Below are positions 58,309-64,000 of a stretch of DNA of 64,000 nucleotides, piece by piece. The notes under the pieces were generated by a model. It saw only the letters and a list, made by a program, of their open reading frames with translations. It made no database searches and was not told the DNA's origin. A program made the position numbers and the translations under genes. Every line of letters starts with the position of its first letter. The first letter of the stretch is position 1. This DNA is from DATBLE01 sp046734335 (lineage in GTDB: Bacteria; Actinomycetota; Thermoleophilia; Gaiellales; Gaiellaceae), in the NCBI GenBank assembly GCA_046734335.1, contig JBKPRA010000072.1:52884-116883 (forward strand), given 5' to 3'.

Positions 58309-59249
58309 GCACGAACGATCTCGTCGAAGTCCGCCTCGGCCTCGAAACCGAGCTCCCGTGCCCGCCGGGTCTCGAAGCGTCTCGGCCAGCTGGCGACCAT
58401 GCGCGTCGTCGCATCGTCCGGCTCGCGCCGGATCAGCTCGACGGCTCCGCTGCCGGCGACGCGGCGGACCGACTCGATCATCTCGCCGACCGTCGCTGAC
58501 ACTCCGGGCATCGTCAGAGCACGCCCGTGGCCGAGTGCGTCTCCGTCCAGCGTCGCCGCGTGGACGAGGAAACCGACCGCGGCGCGAGGCGACGCGAACC
58601 AGTGCCGTACGTCCTCCGGAACGGGCAAGACGGCTTCGCGCCCGTTCAACGGCTCGCGGATGATGCTCGAGAAGAAGCCGGACGCGGCCTTGTTCGGCTC
58701 CCCGGGCCGGACGCAGATCGTCGGGAGGCGGATGCTGATCCCGTCGACGAAACCACGTCTCGTGTAGTCCGAGACGAGCAGCTCGGCGATCGCCTTTTGC
58801 GTGCCGTAGCTCGTCAGGGGCGCCGCGAGGTGGTCATCGCCGATCGTCTCCGGGAACGGCGGCCCGAACACCGCGATCGAGGAGCTGAAGACCAGCCTCG
58901 GGCGGTAGCCGGAGCCGGCGCTTCGCACCGCCTCGAGCAGGTTGCGTGTGCCATCCACGTTGACGCGGTATCCCTTGTCGAAATCCGCTTCGGCCTCCCC
59001 GGAGACCACAGCGGCGAGGTGGAAGACGAGATCGGGATGGTCAGCGATCAGCCCTTGGGCGGTCGACGGGTCGGCCAGGTCGGCGACGCTTGCCCGGACT
59101 CCGAAATCGGCTTCCGGCGGCGACGGCGGCTCGACGAGGTCAACGAGCGCGGCGTGCGAGATTCGACCGCCGAGGCGGCCGTCCCGGACGAGCCGCTCGG
59201 CGAGCTTGCGCCCGATCATCCCCGCCGCGCCGATGATGAGGATCCGCAC
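58257..59249 (-). CDS. NAD-dependent epimerase/dehydratase, D-erythronate dehydrogenase-like
   Basis: 330 residues, extended SDR fold. MRILIIGAAGMIGRKLAERL gives the GxxGxxG NAD site, and the active-site Tyr-x-x-x-Lys is in SYGTQKAIAEL (about residues 147-157) with Ser in VFSSSIAVFG. Features VFHLAAVVSGEAEADFDKGY RVNVDGT and SIRLPTICVRPGEPNKAASG match the DenD (D-erythronate 2-dehydrogenase) branch. No kinase or isomerase of that pathway lies nearby, so the substrate is inferred. The start has TACGTT 8 nt upstream on its strand. It interrupts the conserved trmD-lepB-rplS neighbourhood. Confidence 0.85.
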   Translation of the reverse strand: MRILIIGAAGMIGRKLAERLVRDGRLGGRISHAALVDLVEPPSPPEADFGVRASVADLADPSTAQGLIADHPDLVFHLAAVVSGEAEADFDKGYRVNVDGTRNLLEAVRSAGSGYRPRLVFSSSIAVFGPPFPETIGDDHLAAPLTSYGTQKAIAELLVSDYTRRGFVDGISIRLPTICVRPGEPNKAASGFFSSIIREPLNGREAVLPVPEDVRHWFASPRAAVGFLVHAATLDGDALGHGRALTMPGVSATVGEMIESVRRVAGSGAVELIRREPDDATTRMVASWPRRFETRRARELGFEAEADFDEIVRAHVEDELGGTGAVAASA

Positions 59250-59317
59250 CGAACCGGAACGTACACGCCCCGAAGAGCGGACATCCGTTGCCTCGCTCTT
59301 GCGCTACCATTGTCCGT

Positions 59318-59335
59318 CGGCCTACGGGCCGTTTT
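59318..59335 (+). promoter_or_regulatory. UACG-tetraloop hairpin with U-run directly before rplS
   Basis: CGGCC-TACG-GGCCG followed by TTTT and CCT before the ATG. The loop UACG closed by C-G is a stable UNCG tetraloop. It occupies the position where a Shine-Dalgarno should be and none is seen. It may be a small attenuator or translational operator for L19, possibly an analogue of ribosomal-protein leaders. Confidence 0.5.
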
Positions 59336-59338
59336 CCT

Positions 59339-59905
59339 ATGAGCAAGACCATTGAGCTCCTCGAGCAGCGTCAGCTGCGCAAAGACCGCCCCCGGTTCAA
59401 GGCCGGCGACACGGTCCGTGTCCATTTCCAGGTGATCGAGGGCCAGCGCCGCCGTATCCAGGTGTTCGAGGGGATCGTGATCAAGCGTCAGGGCGCGGGC
59501 GTGCGCGAGACGTTCACCGTGCGGAAGCAATCCTTCGGCGTCGGGGTCGAGCGGACGTTCCCGCTCCACTCGCCCAAGATCGAGAAGATCGAGGTCACCC
59601 AGATCGGGGACGTGAACCGGGCCAAGCTCTACTACTTGCGCGAGAAAGTGGGAAAGAAGGCGCGCGTCAGGGCTGTTCAGCGGAGGGAGAAGCTAAGCTC
59701 GCCCGATGTCGTCGAGAACGCCAGCGAGGAGCTCGAAGAGACCGCAGACGAGCAGGAAGAGCCCGTTTCCGAATCCGCCGACGACGCCGCCGAGGCCGTC
59801 GCGGGCGAGCCAGCCGCCGCCGAGCCTGCCGCCGAAGCTGAAGGCGGGGCCGAAGCGGGCGCCGAACCGGAAACACCGGCAGAGACCGGGAAAGAGGCTT
59901 CTTAG
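59339..59905 (+). CDS. rplS: 50S ribosomal protein L19 with acidic C-terminal extension
   Basis: 188 residues; the usual L19 ends near residue 115-120. SKTIELLEQRQLRKDRPRFK AGDTVRVHFQ, RIQVFEGIVIKRQGAGVRET FTVRK and FPLHSPKIEKIEVTQIGDVN RAKLYYLREKVGKKARVR are typical. The last ~70 residues are Glu/Ala rich (EELEETADEQEEPVSESADD). The ATG at 59339 is chosen because MSKTIE begins the fold. The tail-coding segment overlaps the rnhB gene in another frame for 200 nt. Confidence 0.92.
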   Translation: MSKTIELLEQRQLRKDRPRFKAGDTVRVHFQVIEGQRRRIQVFEGIVIKRQGAGVRETFTVRKQSFGVGVERTFPLHSPKIEKIEVTQIGDVNRAKLYYLREKVGKKARVRAVQRREKLSSPDVVENASEELEETADEQEEPVSESADDAAEAVAGEPAAAEPAAEAEGGAEAGAEPETPAETGKEAS

Positions 59906-60539
59906 CTTCGACCGCCGGCTCGGCGCCCGGTTCGTCGCCGGCGCCGACGAGGCCGGACGCGGGTCGTTGGCGGGGCCGCTGGTCGTCGCAGGAGTGCTGC
60001 TCGACTACGGTCGTCTCCGCGACCACCGGGTTCGGCCGCTCGCGCTCCTGAATGACTCCAAGCAGGTGCCCGCCGAGCGGCGCGACGAGCTCTTCCGGGC
60101 GATCGTCGGCTGCGCCGAACGCGTCGCGGTGCGCGTGATCTCGAACGGCGAGATCGACCGTGTCGGGTTGCATCGCTCGAATCTGGCTGGACTGCGCTCG
60201 GTGCTCTGGGAGCTGAGCCCACCTGCCGAGGCGTGCCTCGTCGACGGCTTCCGGCTCGGCCCTGCGGCGCCCACGCACACTGCGGTCGTCGACGGCGACG
60301 AGCGAAGCGCCGCGATTGCCGCGGCGTCGGTGGTTGCGAAGGTGACTCGCGACCGGCTGATGCGGCGGATGGACGCGCTCTTCCCGCACTACGGCTTCGT
60401 CTCACACGTCGGCTACATCACTCCGGCTCATTCTGCCGTCGTTCGTGAGCGCGGGCCGTGTGAGATCCACCGGCGCTCGTTCCAGGCCCTCTGTTACCTC
60501 TCCGACGCTGACGCGCTCGCAGCTGTCGACTCGGAGTAA
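59706..60539 (+). CDS. rnhB: Ribonuclease HII with basic N-terminal extension
   Basis: 277 residues. The enzyme starts near residue 70: RRLGARFVAGADEAGRGSLA GPLVVAGVLL with the DEAGRG catalytic acids, LLNDSKQVPAERRDELFR, ACLVDGF and AAIAAASVVAKVTRDRLMRR. It removes ribonucleotides from DNA. The first ~70 residues are Ser/Pro/Lys/Arg rich and read out of frame from the rplS acidic tail. No other ATG/GTG/TTG exists between 59706 and the fold, and TAAGCT (59694-59699) lies 6 nt before the ATG, the same leaderless pattern as other genes here, which supports this start. Confidence 0.88.
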   Translation: MSSRTPARSSKRPQTSRKSPFPNPPTTPPRPSRASQPPPSLPPKLKAGPKRAPNRKHRQRPGKRLLSFDRRLGARFVAGADEAGRGSLAGPLVVAGVLLDYGRLRDHRVRPLALLNDSKQVPAERRDELFRAIVGCAERVAVRVISNGEIDRVGLHRSNLAGLRSVLWELSPPAEACLVDGFRLGPAAPTHTAVVDGDERSAAIAAASVVAKVTRDRLMRRMDALFPHYGFVSHVGYITPAHSAVVRERGPCEIHRRSFQALCYLSDADALAAVDSE

Positions 60540-60864
60540 GGGTCGCGCTGCCGAGCGGCGTGCCAGGCTCCACTACCGCCTCCGCGGCTACCGCCTGCTC
60601 GGGTCGAACGTCTGGGCAGGCGGGTACGAGCTCGACCTGGTGGTGCGGCGGGGACGCCGGCTCGTGTTCTGTGAGGTGAAGGCGAAGAGCGGGCAAGGGT
60701 TCGGCGACCCGCTGGAGATGATCACGACCGAGAAGCTGCGTCGGCTGGCGCAGGCGGGCGAGAGCTGGCTCGCGACCCACCCTGAGGCGACCGGGCTCGA
60801 GGTCTCGTACGAGGCGGTGGCGTTGCGCGAGGGCCGGTTACAGCGGGTCCCTCTGATACTCTGA
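60445..60864 (+). CDS. YraN/UPF0102 endonuclease-like protein
   Basis: 139 residues as called from GTG 60445, but the family fold begins about residue 32 (SKGRAAERRARLHYRLRGYR LLGSNVWAGGYELDLVVRRG RRLVFCEVKAKSG), with the nuclease-type core E-x-D...E-V-K visible. The first ~32 residues overlap rnhB by 95 nt. A CTG at 60523 would give a normal-length protein. YraN members are restriction-endonuclease-fold proteins often beside rnhB and comM; substrate unproven. Confidence 0.85.
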   Translation: MSAGRVRSTGARSRPSVTSPTLTRSQLSTRSKGRAAERRARLHYRLRGYRLLGSNVWAGGYELDLVVRRGRRLVFCEVKAKSGQGFGDPLEMITTEKLRRLAQAGESWLATHPEATGLEVSYEAVALREGRLQRVPLIL

Positions 60865-60956
60865 TCCTGCCGAGGGGCACTATCCCCGAACGGGCGTCAC
60901 TCGTCAGAACGGTCGCAAGACCCGGGTGCGCCGGCCGTGGCAGGCGGCGGGAGAAA

Positions 60957-60997
60957 CCTTCGGCTGACAGAGTCATTCTTGGTCAGCCGAAAGGAGT
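60957..60997 (+). promoter_or_regulatory. Hairpin that can hide the htpX Shine-Dalgarno
   Basis: TTCGGCTGAC (60959-60968) pairs perfectly with GTCAGCCGAA (60982-60991), loop 13 nt. CC at 60957-60958 can extend the stem to GG of the Shine-Dalgarno AAAGGAG (60991-60997) with one A bulged. If formed, the ribosome-binding site is partly sequestered 4 nt before the GTG. It could be an RNA thermometer-like element or a protein operator; it does not match CIRCE or HAIR. Confidence 0.5.
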
Positions 60998-61000
60998 GCC

Positions 61001-61870
61001 GTGAACGTCAATCGAGCAAGCTTCAGCACCAAGGCCCGTACGTGGGGCCTCCTCGCGGGCCTGACCGCGCTGTTCATCGGCGTCGGTTGGGCGATCGGGG
61101 GGGCTGCGCTGTGGTTCTTCGTTCTCTTCTCCGTCTTCATGAACCTGGCCGCGTACTTCTGGTCGGACAAGTTCGCGATCAAGGCCGCGCGTGCGCAGGA
61201 AGTGTCCGAGGCGGAGGCGCCCGACCTGCACCATCTCGTGGCCGAGTTGGCTCAGCTGTACGACGTGCCGAAGCCGCGGGTCTACATGATCCCGTCCGAC
61301 CAGCCGAACGCGTTCGCGACGGGCCGCAACCCCGACCACGCGGCGGTGGCGGTCACGCAGGGCCTGCTCCAGCTGATGCCCCGGGACCAGGTTCGCGGCG
61401 TCCTCGCCCACGAGTTCTCGCACATCAAGAACCGCGACATCCTGGTGTCGTCGATCGCCGCGATGATCGCCGGTGCGATCTCAGCGATCGCGAACATCTT
61501 CTTCTTCATCGGCATCTTCGGGGACGACGACGACAACCCGCTCGGTGCGATCGGCTCGTTGCTTCTGATCATCATCGCGCCGATCGCGGCATCGCTGCTG
61601 CAACTCGCCGTCTCCCGGCAGCGGGAGTACCTCGCGGACGCAACCGCCGCCCGCATGCTCGGCACCGGTGAGCCGCTCGCCCAGGCGCTCGAGAACCTCG
61701 AGCGCGGTCGGCAGGCGATGCCGATGCAGGTCAACCCCGCGACCGAGGCGCTCTACATCGTCAACCCGTTCAGCGGCGGCGGCATGACGGCGCTCTTCTC
61801 GACGCACCCTCCGCTCGAGGAGCGCGTCGCGCGGCTCCGCGAATACGACCGGAACCGGGGGCTCGCCTAG
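61001..61870 (+). CDS. htpX: HtpX-family M48 membrane metalloprotease
   Basis: 289 residues, four membrane segments (for example LLAGLTALFIGVGWAIGGAA LWFFVLFSVF at the start). Zinc protease motif GVLAHEFSHIKNRD (about residues 133-146) and the third ligand Glu in SRQREYLADATAARML. It degrades misfolded membrane proteins, usually heat or envelope stress induced. GTG start after AAAGGAG; an inverted repeat lies over that site. Inserted, with the methyltransferase gene, between yraN and comM, which are often closer neighbours. Confidence 0.93.
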   Translation: MNVNRASFSTKARTWGLLAGLTALFIGVGWAIGGAALWFFVLFSVFMNLAAYFWSDKFAIKAARAQEVSEAEAPDLHHLVAELAQLYDVPKPRVYMIPSDQPNAFATGRNPDHAAVAVTQGLLQLMPRDQVRGVLAHEFSHIKNRDILVSSIAAMIAGAISAIANIFFFIGIFGDDDDNPLGAIGSLLLIIIAPIAASLLQLAVSRQREYLADATAARMLGTGEPLAQALENLERGRQAMPMQVNPATEALYIVNPFSGGGMTALFSTHPPLEERVARLREYDRNRGLA

Positions 61871-61884
61871 CGGCGTCGCCCCTT

Positions 61885-61913
61885 CACGGGGGAAACGGCC
61901 GGTTTCCCCCGTG
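61885..61913 (+). terminator. Strong hairpin terminator after htpX
   Basis: CACGGGGGAAAC-GGCCG-GTTTCCCCCGTG, perfect 12-bp arms and a 5-nt loop, 14 nt after the htpX stop. It is followed by TCCCCCCTTCC rather than a T-run. It is the longest perfect hairpin of this kind in the window. The next ~115 nt up to the methyltransferase start contain no evident feature. Confidence 0.7.
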
Positions 61914-62028
61914 TCCCCCCTTCCGTAGGCGTTTGCACCTCAGCTCGGTGGCGAGCGCGCCCGCACAGGTCGGGCGCGGCGGCGCTCTCTGGACCAGGAT
62001 TGGTTGCGCCGGCGGCGAAGGGATCCGG

Positions 62029-63147
62029 GTGGCGCGGACGCAGGAGGCTCTCTACGCGGGCATCGACCTCGAGCTGTCGTGGTCCGAACGCGAGCTGCCC
62101 GAGCGCGAGCGGACGAAGCACGTCCACCGGCTCCATCCCTACCTCGGCAAGTTCATTCCGCAGCTGGTCGAGACACTGCTCGACCGGTACGTGCCTGCAT
62201 GCGGCCGCGTCCTCGATCCCTTCGCCGGATCCGGCACGACGCTCGTCCAATCGCTGGAGAGCGGCCGCGCGGCCACGGGTATCGACGTCGCCGCGTTCAA
62301 CTGCCTGCTGACGCGGGTCAAGACGGCGCGGTACAACGAGTTCGTGCTCGAGCGCGAGATCCGGGATGCGCTGGCGCGAGTCGAGCCGGTGGAGGGCGAT
62401 CCACCGACGGCGGAGGGCTACATCGGCCAGTGGTTCGCACCCGCCGCCGCGGCGGAGCTCCTTGCCTTCCGGGACGTCCTTACGGATTACGAGCACGCCG
62501 ACGTCCTGCGGGTCGTGCTCGCGCGGGCGGCCCGCTCCGCGCGCCGGACTGCGCACTTCGATCTCGAGTTCCCGCGCGAGCCGCAGGCAGGGCCGTACTG
62601 GTGCCACAAGCACAAACGGGAATGCCGTCCGGTCGAGCATGCGGAGCACTTCGTCCGCCGCTACGCCCTCGACACGCTCGCCCGGATCAAAGCATTCGGC
62701 CGCGTCCGCGCGCGCGACGCGGAGGCGTCCGTCGTCCACGGCGACGCCCGCAACGCCGTGATCGACGGAGGTCCGTTCGACGCCGTGATCACCTCGCCGC
62801 CGTATCCCGGCCTGATCGACTACCACGAGCAGCACCGGTACGCGTACGAGTTACTGGACCTGGACGACCGGCGCGAGCTAGAGGTGGGAGCCGCGGCGGC
62901 GGGCACCGGGAAGCATGCGCTGGCCGTCTATGCCGACGGGATCGTCGACGTCCTGCGAGGCGTCGTTGACGTCCTGCGGCCCGGCTCGCCCATCGCGATC
63001 GTCGTCAACGACCGCCGAGATCTCTATCCGGAGATCCTGGAGCGGGCCACCCTCCGGCTCGACGAGCGGCTGCGGCGGCACGTCAACAGGCGTACCGGAC
63101 GGCGGGCGGGCGAGTTTTTCGAAGACGTGTTGATCGCGCGCGTCTAG
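62029..63147 (+). CDS. DNA methyltransferase (SPPY type), solitary
   Basis: 372 residues from GTG 62029, chosen over an in-frame TTG at 61933 because GAAGGGA precedes it and earlier residues look non-coding. SAM motif I is VLDPFAGSGTTLVQSLESGR (about residues 61-80); the catalytic motif IV is VITSPPYPGLIDYHEQHR (about 252-269), consistent with N4-cytosine or N6-adenine amino methylation. The order motif I, then a presumptive target-recognition region (~85-235, with CHKHKRECRP), then motif IV, is alpha-like. HRLHPYLGKFIPQLVETLL precedes motif I. No restriction endonuclease gene is adjacent within the window. Target site unknown. Confidence 0.82.
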   Translation: MARTQEALYAGIDLELSWSERELPERERTKHVHRLHPYLGKFIPQLVETLLDRYVPACGRVLDPFAGSGTTLVQSLESGRAATGIDVAAFNCLLTRVKTARYNEFVLEREIRDALARVEPVEGDPPTAEGYIGQWFAPAAAAELLAFRDVLTDYEHADVLRVVLARAARSARRTAHFDLEFPREPQAGPYWCHKHKRECRPVEHAEHFVRRYALDTLARIKAFGRVRARDAEASVVHGDARNAVIDGGPFDAVITSPPYPGLIDYHEQHRYAYELLDLDDRRELEVGAAAAGTGKHALAVYADGIVDVLRGVVDVLRPGSPIAIVVNDRRDLYPEILERATLRLDERLRRHVNRRTGRRAGEFFEDVLIARV

Positions 63148-63176
63148 CGTCACACCTTGCATGCTTCTCTGGGTGG

Positions 63177-64000
63177 GTGCTCGCCCGGATGCTCACCCAC
63201 GCGCTCGTCGGGCTCGAGGCCCGCCGGGTGGAGGTGGAGGCCCACGTGGAGCTCGGCAACCCCGCGTTCACCATCGTCGGTCTCGCCGACCGGGCGTGCC
63301 AGGAGGCGAAGCACCGCGTTCGAAGCGGCATCGCTTCGGCCGAGCTCTTCTGGCCCTCCCGCCGCATCACCGTGAACCTCGCGCCGGCCGATCTCCGCAA
63401 GGAAGGCTCCGGCTTCGACCTGCCGATCGCGCTCGCCGTCCTCGGTGCATCGCACCAGGTCGCACCGGAGCGCGTGGCGGCACACGCGGCCTTCGGCGAG
63501 CTCGGCCTCGACGGCCGCGTGCGCCCCGTCGGCGGCGTCCTCGCCGCTGCCGAGGGAGCACGGCGCGCGGGCATGGAGCGGATGCTCTGTGCAGCCGAAT
63601 CCGCGCCCGAGGCAGCTCTGGCCGGAATCGAGCCGGTGCCGGTCGGGCATCTCGGCGAGGCGGCGGCGTACCTTCGCGGTGAGGCCGAGCCGGTGCCGTA
63701 CGAGCCCTGCGCGTTCGGTGTCTCGGACCGTCCGGGGTACCCGGATCTCGCCGATGTCCGGGGGCAGGAGCGCGCCCGCCGGGCGCTCGAGCTCGCGGCC
63801 GCCGGCGGTCACAACCTGCTTTTCGCCGGTCCACCCGGGACCGGCAAGACGATGCTCGGCCGCCGGCTGCCCGGGCTGCTGCCACCGTTGGGGGCGGACG
63901 AGGCGCTCGAGGTGACCCGGATCCACTCGGTCGCCGGGCTGCTCTCGCCCGACCGTCCCCTCGTGCGCGACCCGCCCTTCAGGGCGCCGCATCACCGTGA
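63177..64000 (+). CDS. comM: ComM/YifB Mg-chelatase-like AAA ATPase, N-terminal part (3' end outside window)
   Basis: About 274 residues before the window ends, no stop reached. It starts LARMLTHALVGLEARRVEVE AHVELG, close to the family N-terminus, giving GTG 63177; ATG 63189 is also possible. A Lon-substrate-like domain (FTIVGLADRACQEAKHRVRS, ITVNLAPADLRKEGSGFDLP IALAVL) precedes the AAA module with DVRGQERARRALELAAAGGH NLLFAGPPGTGKTMLGRRLP (Walker A about residues 218-226). ComM helps branch migration of DNA taken up in natural transformation, in species that do so. Confidence 0.9.
   Translation, partial: MLARMLTHALVGLEARRVEVEAHVELGNPAFTIVGLADRACQEAKHRVRSGIASAELFWPSRRITVNLAPADLRKEGSGFDLPIALAVLGASHQVAPERVAAHAAFGELGLDGRVRPVGGVLAAAEGARRAGMERMLCAAESAPEAALAGIEPVPVGHLGEAAAYLRGEAEPVPYEPCAFGVSDRPGYPDLADVRGQERARRALELAAAGGHNLLFAGPPGTGKTMLGRRLPGLLPPLGADEALEVTRIHSVAGLLSPDRPLVRDPPFRAPHHR

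Overview
The window is a high-GC, gene-dense bacterial chromosome segment, most likely from an actinomycete (Actinomycetota). Support: a type II (plant/mycobacterial) DAHP synthase, zinc-type L28 and L32, a SepIVA/Rv2927c-like coiled-coil protein beside coaD and the DUF177-rpmF-plsX-acpP-rnc-smc-ftsY-ffh block, EfeUOB, and many genes that look leaderless, with a TAnnnT -10 hexamer 6-10 nt before the start codon. Thermoleophilia (Gaiellales/Solirubrobacterales-like) is my best guess from protein style; no rRNA or tRNA is present to confirm it.

Layout. 1-4.9 kb: dnaE 3' end, secreted small proteins and an ECF sigma/anti-sigma-like pair. 4.9-9.6 kb: lgt, scpA-scpB, a thioredoxin, a secreted repeat protein and rluB. 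9.6-11.8 kb (minus strand): YbjQ, a Ca2+/H+ antiporter and trpS behind a clear Trp leader-peptide attenuator. 11.8-22 kb: MMPL transporter, then aroG-tyrA-aroA-cmk-der-gpsA-metK. 22-26 kb: efeUOB iron uptake opposite a DtxR-like repressor, with promoter and operator visible. 26-31 kb: priA-def-fmt-rsmB-rpe. 31.2-33.2 kb: a riboflavin operon in which ribD, ribE and ribBA are reduced to remnants while ribH is intact and carries a long acidic extension. 33.2-39 kb: rpmB, a strongly foldable non-coding stretch, Asp23-fakA-response regulator-degV and recG. 39-42 kb: an oxygen-binding di-iron-type protein opposite a TetR regulator, rsmD, coaD and the SepIVA-like gene. 42-44.7 kb: accessory genes. 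44.7-59 kb: the conserved DUF177-to-trmD block, interrupted by a second DtxR/multicopper oxidase/ZIP module; it includes a strikingly short SMC and a signal peptidase I fused to a J-like domain. 59-64 kb: rplS, rnhB (overlapping out of frame by 200 nt), yraN, htpX, a solitary DNA methyltransferase and the start of comM.

The genes are mostly housekeeping: aromatic amino acid, lipid and flavin metabolism, ribosome assembly, protein targeting and chromosome segregation. Two separate DtxR-type modules handle metals. No CRISPR array, insertion sequence, prophage, tRNA or rRNA was recognised.
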